From the NCBI GenBank assembly GCA_030998225.1, contig JAPYXD010000484.1:7254001-7318000 (forward strand): a stretch of 64,000 nucleotides of DNA, read 5' to 3'. This DNA comes from Diplolepis rosae (taxonomy: Eukaryota; Arthropoda; Insecta; Hymenoptera; Diplolepididae). The notes below the pieces were generated by a model that had not been told where the DNA came from, did no database searches, and worked only from the letters and a program-made list of their open reading frames with translations. Each line of letters opens with the position of its first letter. Within the stretch, counting starts at the first letter, position 1. Of this stretch, positions 10,525 through 21,157 are shown one piece after another. Both the position numbers and the translations under genes were made by a program.

Positions 10525-11006
10525 TCAAGACCATATGGTAGGGTCTGATATAGAGATTAGGGCTTCTTAAATAAAAGACGTTTGTACGATTTTGTTAGAC
10601 TGCTCTTTATTAAAAGAAGGCTGAAGACAAACTAAACTCAAACTCTACTGAATGTGGTTTTTGTCGCAGAGGGAAAAATATCAGGTCACTTGGATATTCT
10701 ATAAACAAAGATTTCGACGAACTAGCACGTCGAATCAAATAGTAATATTATATGTTTTGAGCACTTGAAATTAAGTGATTCATTTACGCTCTATTCTAAA
10801 TTCATTTCTTTCTTCTGTCGTTCGCTTTTTGTAAATCATTACAGGATTCCCAACATCTGATGTCACCAATTACGTATGACCACTTTATTTGAAATAATAA
10901 TTTTAACAAATTGCTGTTTTTTCTATAAAATTTTTTAATATTATTATTTCATTAATAAAGTGGTTGAATGTAATTGGTGATGTCAGACCCTACCACACGG
11001 CCTTAA
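10525..11006. mobile_element. TTAA-type foldback element
   Basis: The right end, read inward on the reverse strand, is TTAAGGCCGTGTGGTAGGGT; the left end is CAAGACCATATGGTAGGGT. Further in, 10856-10912 and 10935-10985 form long inverted arms around GATGTCACCAATTACG. There is no transposase. The left TTAA appears mutated (TCAA). Non-autonomous element, class inferred from the TTAA edge. Confidence 0.65.
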
Positions 11007-11779
11007 GAGTTCGGAATATAAAGAAAAATACCCCCTTCTGAGGAGAAATTTTTAAGGGAAGTATAAATAATATGAAGCATATGTGAATTTACAATACATC
11101 GGTGTTGTACGGTTGAAAAAGCTCTAATTTTATTTTCGCAAAGAAACACGTGGTATGAAGAAAATAATCTTTTTGTCGCGGTCGCTAACCACACGCGGCG
11201 AATGACTTGTATTTTTAGTCTTTCTAGTGGCCGTTATACTCAATGTCCCATAAATAACTCATGACGTCAGCAACGTGACAACTTATCTCTGAATCAAGAG
11301 AAGGGCAACATTGCCCAGTCTCTGTGACACAAAACCATTAAGTAAATTACATCGTAATATTTACCTTTTTGGAGGAAATTAAATCTTTTTATCTGATGTG
11401 AAGAAATTTTAGGGCGCTGATAGTGTCCGAATGAGATTTTCTTAATACTAATGTGGCGCAAACCAGATAGGTTGATTTTGCGATTATTGGAAGTGTAACG
11501 ATTTCTTACCATCAGGCACTAATTAATGAGATTTACTAGAACACCTAATCCGACGCTAGTTAGTAAGTCTGTGCAAAAACGAAATAAATATTTTAACTCA
11601 TTAAATACAACTGACTAAATCATTTTCTCAAAGTTACTAAATTTGTTTTTTTTTTCAAATGAAAAGGAAATTAAATTTACTTAAGGCCCTATTAGCCTTA
11701 ATGAACGCATTCTCATCATGACACTCGCGCTTAGCGCTCGATTTTCTTTATACATTTCTGTAACTTTCTAATAATTCAG
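11007..11779. other. Non-coding stretch, nothing recognised
   Basis: No family-like reading frames or paired repeat ends were found. Confidence 0.5.
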
Positions 11780-11911
11780 ATTATTTAAAAAAATCTATTT
11801 TCTTACAAATATCTCAATAAGGAAAAATTCGTAGACTGTTTTTTAACGCTTATTTTGTATGTCACATATTTTGGTTAAAAAATGGAATTTTTTATTTTCA
11901 ATATTTAAAAT

Positions 11912-12240
11912 CAAAATTTGAATATTTTTGGTGTACTTAGTTGGCTTTAGGGTCCTTTTCAGTAATTTTACAGAAAAAATTTTGCAAACTTATTGTACAG
12001 TCTTACTTTATCGCAAATTTAGTTTTTTTAGTACAATTCTATTGTTTCACATATTTTTACCACAATGTTTATCCGTCTCACGGTAATTTATAACTTTTCC
12101 TCCTTTGTATTTTTTATAGAAATAAATCTCACTGATGAGGACTCCAACCTGAGTCGAAAGTTTGAAAATATGAAACCTTGAGTTTACATTTTTTCTGGAC
12201 CCTAAAGCCAACTAAGTACACCAAAAATATTCAAATTTTA
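11912..12240 (+). mobile_element. Hammerhead-bearing inverted-repeat element (family 2)
   Basis: Inverted ends of about 44 bp, including TGGTGTACTTAGTTGGCTTT and its complement, enclose a region carrying a hammerhead motif at 12128-12165. The downstream block ACTAAGGGTCGATATAAGTC (12243) is also found after the related motif at 21158. The element sits inside the tandem array. It resembles a terminal piece of a second Penelope-like family; no coding sequence remains. Confidence 0.5.
12128..12165 (+). ncRNA. Hammerhead-type ribozyme motif, family 2
   Basis: Stem I strand CTCA, core CTGATGA, perfect 5-bp stem II GACTC...GAGTC with loop CAACCT, then GAAA, then GTTTGA, where TGA can pair with TCA of stem I. 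All universally conserved hammerhead core bases (CUGAUGA and GAAA) are present. One base next to stem III appears to be lost relative to the copy at 21158, so activity is doubtful, but the secondary structure is clear. Confidence 0.6.
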
Positions 12241-12769
12241 ATACTAAGGGTCGATATAAGTCCTGTTTAAAATCAAAACATAAAATATACATCTAGTCAC
12301 AAAATGTCCTACTGAGAATTTGTAGACCTCTTTTGGGCAAATAATTTTCCATCTCAACGTTTTTTCCATATGTTACATATTTTGTTTAAATAATGGAATT
12401 TTTTAATTTTATACGTATTTTTTAAAATTAAAATGAAAAATATACGTTTTATTAGAAACTATGTCAGACAAAATTTGTAGATATTATTAAAACGAACCAT
12501 TTGGAAAACTTACGTTTTTTTTGTATTTCACATATTATTGTTGAAAAATTGAATTTTGGATTTTTAATAGTATTTTTTTTTAATTAAAAAGAAAAATATA
12601 CGTCTTATGAAAAAATGATACAATTCAAACTTTTAGATCGTTGTGTAGTAAACAATTTTGTATCATAACTTTTTTTTCGTATTTCGTAAAATTTAACTGA
12701 AAAATGGAATTGAGCTGATGAAATTCATCATTGTGGAAAAATCTTGGGGAAACTGAATAAATTGATTTA

Positions 12770-12802
12770 GTCAGCTGTACTGGTTGATCCATGGCCTTAA
12801 TA
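12770..12802 (-). repeat. End fragment of the TTAA family T3
   Basis: The sequence around GTTGATCCATGGCCTTAA matches the right ends of the elements at 41209, 42523 and 56798. No partner end was found nearby, so this is a truncated copy. Confidence 0.45.
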
Positions 12803-12882
12803 CAGAAATAAAAACTAATAAACAATAAAATACCATAATTATAAATAACTGGCTTATATCGACCCTCTATAATATTAATAGA

Positions 12883-13038
12883 TAGATGATTTTTTACTTT
12901 GGCTTTAGGGTCCAGAAATAATGTAAACTCAGGGTTTCATTTTTTCCTCAAACGTTTCAACTCAGATTTTTGAGGAAAAAATGAAACCCTGAGTTTACAT
13001 TATTTCTGGACCCTAAAGCCAATGTAAAAAATCATCTA
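12883..13038. repeat. Near-perfect palindrome of about 156 bp
   Basis: Arms of about 68 bp run from ATAGATGATTTTTTAC on the left to its complement on the right, with a loop of about 17 nt (around CGTTTCAACTCAGATTT). The arms contain TGGCTTTAGGGTCC and AAACTCAGGGTTTCATTTT, which are also present in the hammerhead element at 11912-12240. The high arm identity implies recent formation or repair. Confidence 0.85.
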
Positions 13039-14261
13039 TATATTAATAAAATACCATACTTATATGGCGTTTTGGCAAAAAATGAGATTTTGGTATAAAT
13101 ATAATCTCGAGAGCGAGCTGCTTCTGGACTATCAGAATTTAAATCACAAGTTTTAATCATTTATAACAAAAACTGAATTTTACAATCGCTAAACTGAGAA
13201 ATTTAACGAAATACAAAAAAATAATATATGGGAAAAGTACTTTGTGGAGTCATATTTTATACTACTCTCTCGTCCAACAATATCTCAAAATTACTTTGTC
13301 ATTTGTTATTCCGTGCAAGCAGTAAATCTTTCGGAATATGTTAAAAAGATTTTTCAATTGACATTTAAAAGATTTTATGATGATGAAATACTGGCTAGAA
13401 ACTCATCGAGTTCAATAATAAATACTTTTGGCTGCAATTTCGAGATATGATGGAGGACATAGTGAACATTTGCATACTATCATTGATTTTAAACAATTAA
13501 AAAAATTAATTCTTGTTTTACCGGAATTACAATTTTTTAATTGCTTATAATTATTTAGAGTCTGCAGAACTTATGGATAAGGTAATCGACTCTGGTATAT
13601 TGAACCTGCAATTGTATAATAAATCGAGACGGATATTGATGCTCTGTGACTTGAAGCTTCAAACTCGTAAAGTCGGCCGACCGACAATAATTTACCGCTG
13701 AGTTGTCAGCCTCGGATAACGGCTGTCGCCAATAGCTTCACTCAAACCGGAATCACGCTTTCCTGCTACCAGTTACAACTCTGAATGAAAGCACACTTCA
13801 AAAAAGTTACTCTCAATTAATATGTCAATGACAAATATTTATATTTTCAAATTTTGTTCCAAAGGATAGAGACAAAAGAAAGAATAGTATATTGAACTCT
13901 GATTTCGAAGTACATAGAAACAACCGGTAATAGAAATATTTTTAAAGCGGTAATTTTTACACTAGAATCCAGGGTAAAGACTCTTCCAGACTTACACTAA
14001 ATTGTTGCAATTACTTTGAGATTGAATTTCAAATTAGCATGATTTGCTATAGAGGATCGAAAATTCGACAAAAAATTATATTTAAATCGTTTTTTATTTG
14101 TCTTCATTCATATGAAGGATCAATATCAATAAATTCATGAGAAAGATAATTAGTATCGCGATTCTGATCAATCTGTTCATAAATTTTGATATTGAATTGA
14201 AAAGTTTTGATCCATTTGCGTATCAACTTGATATCTTGTAGTTTTGTGTGTTTAATAGTAT
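13039..14261. other. Non-coding stretch, nothing recognised
   Basis: Short frames at 13244 and 13513 have no family resemblance. Confidence 0.45.
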
Positions 14262-14600
14262 ATTTCGTATCAAGTGCGGAAAGGTGTATTTTAACGCGCG
14301 AGCGAGTCGCGAAGAGGGCCGAGGTTCCTCGTGTCGTCTCGGCCCAGGACGCGACTTGCTCGGGCGTTAAAATACGTTCCGCATGTGATACGAATGATTT
14401 TTTTTTCTTCGCTGTATACCGATAGTTAGCCGAGTCGGTGTCGTTTTGCGTGCGGAAAGTTGATTTTCCCGCACTAGTGAGGTAAAATTTTAAGTTTTAA
14501 TTTTCCGCACACTTAAAATTTTCCCGAACTAATGCGAGAAAATCATGTTTCCGCACGCAAAACGTCACCAACAAGGCTAACTTTCGGTCTACGGCAGACA
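14262..14600. repeat. Two adjacent GC-rich hairpins
   Basis: The first hairpin (about 14268-14392) pairs GTGCGGAAAGGTGTATTTTA with TAAAATACGTTCCGCATGTG and has an inner GGGCCGAG/CTCGGCCC stem. The second (about 14414-14600) pairs CGATAGTTAGCC with GGCTAACTTTCG, then GTTTTGCGTGCGGAAA with TTTCCGCACGCAAAAC and CCGCAC blocks. Both lie in AT-rich flanks. They look like foldback transposons, possibly one inserted next to the other. No coding. Confidence 0.65.
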
Positions 14601-15895
14601 AAAAAGAATTTTACATTCTTTGCTAGCCTCCCTTTAAATTTGAACAAGTCAATTCTTGATTAAGATATTTTGTTTTTAGTAAAGTTAGTTCTTCTTTGGG
14701 TTCATATTTTATGAGCTTGTGGATTTTTACAAATAGATATTAATAGAATGCGAGGGAAATCCCATTGGTAAGAGATATGTAAGTATTTTCTTGGTACGAG
14801 ATGATGTAATATCCGTTCAAAATATTTGACAGATTTTCGAAATTTTTACCTGCCTCAGAAAAGATCCTTTGTGGACATCGCAGTTTATCAAACACTGAAA
14901 ACGGCTGAACGTTGAAGGTCGAGGAAATTTATTTCCCTTTACTTGGTAAAGGGATAGGGAATTCTACGAATAGAAAATGATGCTCCACTCTTCCTCTCCA
15001 TTTGAAAATCGATATTGGAATTGGAATTATAAAATTTGCTTGATGGTCAATTTATAACAAAGACTATTTATGAATTTCAACAGGAGGTAAAAGAGATCAC
15101 TTTTTCCAGCTGAAAATTAATTCACGTGTATTACTTATACAAAATATTGAATAAAAATTTTAAATGTGGCTATTTATTTAGAACCTGTATTCAACAAAGA
15201 TAGTTAAATTTTAATTCAAAGCTTTGAATAACGTCTTTTCTTGTTCTTTTAACACTCAACAAGAAAAAAAGAGAGAGTAAAGACAATCCAATCTTCGCCT
15301 CGCTTCTCCATTGCCTTCACTTTATTTTACTTTCGCTCACAATTCCGCACGCTGTCGTTTCTCGGTGAAATCATATCCTTTTCTCTTGCATAATGCACGA
15401 TTTTCTGGTTCCAAAAACCATTACGACTGTAAGCACTCGTAAAAGTGGATATTAACTTACTTCAACCAAATTCTTTTGAATAATCTGGAATGGGTTAAGA
15501 AAAGTCGAAGAAATACTTATTAAAACCCATACCCTTTATTTTTTATTTTTAATCTAGAAGTTTTTAAACTTTTAATTCGTTTCCTAAATACATGATAATT
15601 TTTTTTTACTTTTGCATCAAAAAATGAATTAATGTAAATCCAGAGAGGACGGATAATAAAAGAGGCACGCAGTAGTTAGACGGATGATTGGGGGGGGGGG
15701 GGGGGTCTAGGAATGTGAGTCGAAGCCTCTGAAGGATGCTGCTTATTACGGGATCGCATTTATAAACCCATTAATAATGCGCTCCTTTCGCGCCATGTTT
15801 GTAATTTTCACAGCGCAGCGGTGGATTAGTCCTTTATCGCTTGACGGTACATGCAGCGGTAAAGTCAGCAATCTAGTGAGATTACTACTTGCCTA
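14601..15895. other. Non-coding stretch with a poly-G run
   Basis: A run of 16 G occupies 15690-15705. Nothing else was recognised. Confidence 0.45.
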
Positions 15896-16345
15896 CACTG
15901 TTAGAAATATTCGGGAATTCACAAAAATTTTATGTTACAAAGGTAACGTAAAAGTTGAAGATATTTATTATTTTGTCAAGTAAAGGTATTTTAAAATTGC
16001 GAAAAATGTACTGAATTTTCTGAAATTTTTCTTCATATGTAACTCAACTGAATTTTCATAAAATGTACCTTTAAATTATTAAAGTGTAACAGGATTTTTA
16101 TAAAATTTATCATGAAATTGCGAAACTGTAACAAAATTTTTAGTTGCATATTTAAATGCATTATTCCTGTTACAAGTTTCAGAATTTGTTTCAACACTTT
16201 GTAACTGAAAATTCAGAAATTGTTTCTTAAATTTACTAAAAAGTAATCGAATTTTCTGAAATTTTTTCTTAATTTTACGAAACTGTAATTAAATATTACT
16301 CCTGTCACGTGTTTCGGGTAATTACAGTAGAAATTTTGAACAGTG
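15896..16345. mobile_element. TA-flanked TIR element, CACTGTT family
   Basis: The ends CACTGTTAGAAAT and (reverse) CACTGTTCAAAAT are flanked by TA (15894-15895 and 16346-16347). The 450-bp interior holds diverged direct repeats around ATTTTCTGAAATTTTTTCTT and GAAACTGTAAC. No transposase. A non-autonomous element of Tc1/mariner-like target preference. Confidence 0.65.
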
Positions 16346-16623
16346 TATAAGTAGGGCTAAAATTCACTTCAAATTAACAATAAAAAATTGAGTGCTACGA
16401 TTTTACATTTCCATCGTATTAGACTGTATTGATTTCCTGTATAAATTGACAATTCCAATTTTTATGATCACCGTTAAAAATGTTTGGAAACTTGATTGTT
16501 GACATAGATACAGCAATATTGGATGTGTATTTTGACGTTTAAGTTTTCTACCTGTCTAGTTTTTTTGACCGTTCGATTAAGGGTCAAATAAAAGGGTTAA
16601 ATTACAGTTTGCGTATTCGCAAC

Positions 16624-16839
16624 GTTAACCCTTTCGCCGCCATTTTGGAAAATGTTTTTTTTTCATTCTGGACGATATCTAGAGTTCTAATCGTCGCACG
16701 AGGACGAAATAAATAACAAATAAACAATGAGAAAAATGGTGGTTGTCCCATTCAATTTGTAATTGCAGTAGCAAGTAAATACTGTAATTGCAAGTACTGA
16801 CGTCACGTGGTTCAGTTGATCTATGGCCGTAAGGGGTTA
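16624..16839. mobile_element. Short inverted-repeat element with TAACCC ends
   Basis: The left end GTTAACCCTTTCGCCGCCA and the right end TGGCCGTAAGGGGTTAC are imperfect inverted copies. The segment just inside the right end (CACGTGGTTCAGTTGATC) resembles family T3. It may be a rearranged T3 copy. Confidence 0.45.
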
Positions 16840-16915
16840 CAGTAATCTGAGAGGGGTAAAATTGAGAATATTTTTTGTTTTCAGTGCATGAGTAAATTTA
16901 TTAGGAAGTAATGTA

Positions 16916-17130
16916 TATTAAGGGGCAAAACTTGAAGAACATTTTCTGTAAATTTCATTGAAAAATATTAATAATGGAGGCGTTTTTGATAAGTCAGAAC
17001 GTTTTTTTTTTTTTTATCATTTTTTAATGTTTGGTACCTTGCAACGTGAAAACCCCCATTTTTAGCGTGAAAAATCGGCCATTTTGTTACTGTAAAATCG
17101 ATTGTAAATAAAAAAAAGAGAAAAAAAAAC
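16916..17130 (+). repeat. Single-ended relative of family T1
   Basis: TTAAGGGGCAAAACTTGAAG matches the end of the element at 678. The matching right end was not found; the Copia-type element inserted just downstream may lie inside it. Confidence 0.35.
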
Positions 17131-17135
17131 GTTAG

Positions 17136-17453
17136 TGTTGGATTTTAATATATCTCGATGTATTTTAAATGATCGCCGAATTCCAAGTATTAGCTGGAAA
17201 TAGTAACTGTTCTTTTAGTCAGTACTTAGGTGCCTGTACAAGAACCAGGCTAATTTTTATTGTACTTTTGCGCACCTCAGTCCAGGTATAATGTTTAGTT
17301 AGTATTCTGAGGACCTTTAGCAGAGTAACTGCGTTTTACTCAGGTTCCTTACTTTCTCAACACATAACTTTATGTATTCTCAAATTCTATCAAATAAATC
17401 AACTGTTTTTTAATAATCGGAAGTGTTATTTCCTGTAAGCGATAATTCCAACA
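17136..17453 (+). repeat. 5' LTR of the Copia-type element
   Basis: 318 bp, starting TGTTGGATTT and ending TTCCAACA. AAATAAATCAAC near the right end could supply a polyadenylation signal. The promoter is inferred, not recognised. Confidence 0.88.
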
Positions 17454-17470
17454 GGTTATGGGCCCAGCAC
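17454..17470 (+). promoter_or_regulatory. Primer-binding site, initiator Met-tRNA type
   Basis: GGTTATGGGCCCAGCAC starts immediately after the 5' LTR. It matches the Copia-type primer site, which pairs with an internal half of initiator methionine tRNA rather than the tRNA 3' end. Confidence 0.8.
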
Positions 17471-17591
17471 GCTTCCACTGCGCTCTGATTTATTGATTAA
17501 ATTGCAAAAAAAATTTTGAGATACTCCGCGTGTGTTCAAGTGAATCGGCATTAGTTTTCCGTGAAAGTGTCAAGTTTGCAATTTCCTCATC

Positions 17592-18494
17592 ATGGCTGAT
17601 AAGGAAATACTAGATCTCACAAAACTGGACGGATCAAATTATTCCATGTGGAAATTTGGAGTAACATTTCTTTTACAAGCAAAAGAACTCACGGGTTTTG
17701 AGGATGGCACAGAAGTTGAACCAAATAAAGCAACTGCATTGAATGATTGGAAAGCCTGGATGAAGAAATCATCACAAGCAGCAGTGATTTTACTTTGTTC
17801 AGTTGAAAAAAATTTGCATCCAAATTTAATCAATTGCAGCAAGCCAGATGAAATTTGGGATAAATTGAAGAATCTGTATGGTGATACAAGCGTAGACGCA
17901 AAGCAAAACGCTTGGGAGCAGTTTTACGCCTTTCGAATGAACGAGGGAGAGAGCATCGCCATTGAAGTTGAAAAATTAGAAGCCATTTGTAAGAAACTGG
18001 ATGATGCTGGGGAAAAACCTTCGGAGACAGCTGTCATATCGAAGCTCTTAAACAGCTTGCCCAGCAGTTTTTCACTATTTCGGATTGCCTGGGATTGTAC
18101 GCCAGAGGCTGAGAGAAAAAAATCCAGTTTAATTGCTAGGCTGATTAAAGAAGACAAGCGTTTATCTGAAACTGAAAATAGCGTGAATGCACTCGCTCTT
18201 CAAGTGCAGAGAACAGTTTTGAATAGTGCAGTGAGAAAAGAAAGAACGAAGAAAAATATTCAAGACTTAAAGAAACGAACAAAATGCGCGTTTTGTAGAG
18301 AAAAAGGACATTGGGTGCGTGAGTGTCCTAGAAAAGGTGACAACGCTAGTGAAGTGAATAAAAATAGCAGCAATGTGTCAAAGACAGCGTCAGCGTATGT
18401 GTGTGATGTCACAGATTTTTACTCAAATACTTGTGATGAAGATGGCGAAGTGTGGATCGCAGATTCGGGTGCTAGCACCTCAGTCCAGGTATAA
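17592..18494 (+). CDS. gag: Copia-type Gag with truncated protease start
   Basis: 300 codons, uninterrupted, from an ATG in CATCATGG 138 nt after the LTR. The N-terminus has the LDGSNYSMWKF motif typical of Copia gag (residues about 12-23). The middle (about 50-190) is the helical capsid-like region (LLCSVEKNLHPNLI, EIWDKLKNLYGD). A CCHC zinc knuckle lies at C232, C235, H240 and C245 and would bind the RNA genome. The protein ends just after the protease active-site motif DSGAS (D291), where the deletion joins it to LTR sequence and adds only TSVQV before the stop. It may still form particles; the protease cannot work. Confidence 0.88.
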   Translation: MADKEILDLTKLDGSNYSMWKFGVTFLLQAKELTGFEDGTEVEPNKATALNDWKAWMKKSSQAAVILLCSVEKNLHPNLINCSKPDEIWDKLKNLYGDTSVDAKQNAWEQFYAFRMNEGESIAIEVEKLEAICKKLDDAGEKPSETAVISKLLNSLPSSFSLFRIAWDCTPEAERKKSSLIARLIKEDKRLSETENSVNALALQVQRTVLNSAVRKERTKKNIQDLKKRTKCAFCREKGHWVRECPRKGDNASEVNKNSSNVSKTASAYVCDVTDFYSNTCDEDGEVWIADSGASTSVQV

Positions 18495-18656
18495 TGTTTA
18501 GTTAGTATTCTGAGGACCTTTAGCAGAGTAACTGCTTTTTACTCAGGTTCCTTAGTTTCTCAACACATAACTTTATGTATTTTCAAATTCTATCAAATAA
18601 ATCAACTGTTTTTTAATAATCGGAAGTGTTATTTCCTGTAAGCGATAATTCCAACA
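18476..18656 (+). repeat. Truncated 3' LTR
   Basis: Matches 17273-17453 with three substitutions and no gaps. It starts inside the protease motif, so the gag stop codon is provided by LTR sequence. Polyadenylation might still occur here. Confidence 0.88.
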
Positions 18657-18661
18657 GTTAG

Positions 18662-20035
18662 TCATTTGGTGATTTGGTTCGAAGAAATAACAATAATTGT
18701 ATGTCACTAATTAGGGAATTGACATCTCCTTCAAACTATATTGTAGGGTGAAAGAGGTTGAAGGGTAAGTGCTGAGTCTGAAGTGATTAAAAAATTGCGC
18801 AGCCTGGATACCCTCAAACTTGTGTTACATTTGTCAGACTATAGCTTAGGTTTACTAGTCTAAGCCAAAATAGAACTTTTTCTGTACAAATTTTACCTTT
18901 CTGTTCTTTTTTTGAAAATATTATATTTATATTAATATTATAAACTTGAATAAAATTTATTATAAGCGTATTAATTTGAATCTGTGTGTGTGTGTTAAGA
19001 TTTTAATTTTTTTAGTTTATTAGATTATCTGATAGACAGGTTTATTGAAATAAAATACATCTGTATTAAAATGAATTTGCCTTTGTATATTAAATTTAGT
19101 GATAATTTTAACAGTGTAATTAAAATGTGTCCAAGCGTGAGAGGATGACTAATCTCTTTACGGAGTCTGATTAGACGGACTAATTCTATAGATTTCCTTA
19201 GAAATCTTTTATTCTTGTACATGTTCACAGATAATCAACTTTTAGATAGAAAACACAATTAGTTTATCTTTTTTTCTTCTTCCGAAAACTTATTTGAAAA
19301 ATAAAAATAAATTACAAAGTGGAGAACTTTAAAAATCCGATGGATTATCATGACAGACGATTTCTCTTTAATAAAGTGTCGAGTGTTCTGAATTCTGAAA
19401 AGATCCATCAAACGATAATAAACCTGGGTAGCTTGATTGGTCAAGCCTCTTTACTAATTGCAATCTTCTGTTAACTTTAACAAGGGTATATTTTTTAATA
19501 ACCTATATCGAGATTTCTGGTCGTTTTCTTTTAATGAGTTTATATTGTCTTATGAGCTTCAACGGCTCCACGCTGAATTTATACAGATAAAGCCCTTTCG
19601 AGATCTACAAAAACTTCTAATTAGTTCTCAACTTCAAGAGAACTTGTGAAATGTTTGAGAATAAAACAATTATGTATAATAATGTTAGCAGGATTATTTT
19701 TATAATTAATTACATTCATTTACATTGTTATATGAAAAATTAGATATTGATTTGTAATTTTAAAAGACTGAAAAATATATGGAATTACAAACATTTACAA
19801 ATTATTTTTAATTTATACCAACAAAGTTTTACCAATGAAATTGAGTTGATAAAAACTTGATAAACATCGATATTAAATTTCCTGTCAGATTTATTTTTAA
19901 CCCCTCAGGTGTTTGCGAATCCAGTTTCAATATTCATCCATGTGGTTTAAGTTTACTTCGAAAACACAAGCAATTCGAAACAATTAGAATTTTCAAAACA
20001 CTAAAACGACACGTGATTTATGGATTGCCCCCAAT
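18662..20035. other. AT-rich non-coding stretch
   Basis: Several short frames exist, but none resembles a family. No paired ends were found. Confidence 0.45.
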
Positions 20036-20217
20036 GAAAAAAACAGTAGTTTTAATCAAACGCTTTGACTCTGATAATATGAAAAAAGTAACTAGTAAAT
20101 ATTGCACATACGAATCCTAGTTTTGAGTAAAACATTGGTATTGTGAAAAAAACAAAAACATTAGAAAATTCACATAAAATTATACAGAAATTTTTTCTTG
20201 AGAACACATGGAAATTC

Positions 20218-21004
20218 TTAAGGGCATGTGATATTTCCAAAATTAGAAAATTTTATCGAATTTAGGTTTCTACATGTTTATGTCCAAAGTACATACATAA
20301 AATTTTGCCTTCAAAATTTGGGAAATTGTAGAGATGTTAAAAACGGACGTAGATAGACTACATTTGGATTCGAAAATGAAAAAAAGTTTAATTTCACAAA
20401 ATAGTTTGGAATTTTTTTTTCCATGATCAAAACCAAAAGTAGTCTATCTACGTCCGTTTTCATCTTCTCTACCATTTTTCAAATTATGGAAACAAGATAT
20501 TGGAAATGGGTGAATTAAATAAAACAAAAACTCAGAATATTTGAATTTAACTTTATAATTTATTCTGAGTAGCACAAGGAAAGACGCACGTCTGATCTCT
20601 AGGAGAACCAGTCAAAGGACTAAGGGCTAGAGCTAGAGCGATTTGCTAGCTATCGGGAATGCAGTCTGCATTCTATCAGAAAAACAATGGTTCCTTTTAC
20701 TATAAGTACATGCAGACTCCAGACGGCTAAGCTCTCCATAAAATTCTAGACGAGTGACATGTCACAGCGTCAAGTGTTGTAACCCGAGCTAGTCATAAAA
20801 CTATGAACCTAAAAAGGGCCTTTCTTTCCTAGCCTTAACTTTCTATATTTGTTCAATAAATTGCTTTTGAGTTAAAAGCTAATATTTCCAACACAAGATT
20901 TCATGTATTTTGGACACAAACATGTAGAAACTTTACATGAACTTGCTACTTTTCTTACAGGTGCTTTTAAAGTTCATGTGCTGGTATTCAATATTAATCC
21001 TTAA
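20218..21004. mobile_element. TTAA MITE (family T2) with a solo LTR inside
   Basis: It begins TTAAGGGCATGTGATA and is bounded at the right by TTAA at 21001-21004. The conserved inner hairpin (GGACGTAGATAGACTAC near 20345 and its complement near 20440) is the same as at 2512. The right half is interrupted by the LTR at 20498-20893. The last 40 bp or so are rearranged relative to other copies. Confidence 0.7.
20498..20893 (+). repeat. Solo LTR, Copia-like ends
   Basis: 396 bp bounded by a 5-bp duplication CAAGA (20493-20497 and 20894-20898). It starts TATTGGAAAT (TG of the usual TG...CA probably mutated to TA) and ends TTTCCAACA. AATAAA occurs near the 3' end. No internal domain remains, so it arose by LTR-LTR recombination. 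End sequences resemble those of the Copia-type element at 17136. Confidence 0.75.
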
Positions 21005-21157
21005 GAATTTCCATGTGTTCTCAAAAAAAAAAAAAATTTCTGTATAATTTTATGTACATTTTCTTATGTTTTTTTTTCACAATACCAAAGTTGTACTTAA
21101 AAATAGGACTCATATATACAATATTTACTAGTTACTTTATTAATATTTTAGAAATAA

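Larger units (their letters stand above)
11780..12720 (+). repeat. Degenerate tandem array, period about 156 bp
   Basis: A block of the form GTxACATATTTTGxTxAAAAATGGAATTTT recurs near 11861, 12372, 12527 and 12683. Spacings between the last three are about 155 and 156 bp. The first gap is about 511 bp, which becomes roughly one period or a little more after subtracting the inserted hammerhead element at 11912-12240. Units are AT-rich, diverged and non-coding. Satellite-like; extent at the edges is uncertain. Confidence 0.6.
17136..18656 (+). mobile_element. Compact LTR-gag-LTR Copia-type element
   Basis: A perfect 5-bp target duplication GTTAG lies at 17131-17135 and 18657-18661. The structure is 5' LTR (17136-17453, TGTTGG...CCAACA), a primer-binding site, an uninterrupted gag frame, and the last 181 bp of a 3' LTR. 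Protease body, integrase, RT, RNase H and the first 137 bp of the 3' LTR are missing. The 181 bp shared by the two LTRs differ at three positions, so the insertion is fairly recent. It needs pol functions from another element. Confidence 0.92.

Noticed and set aside
15690..15705. Poly-G run of 16
   Set aside because: Simple homopolymer; could also be an assembly or sequencing artefact. No function is inferred.
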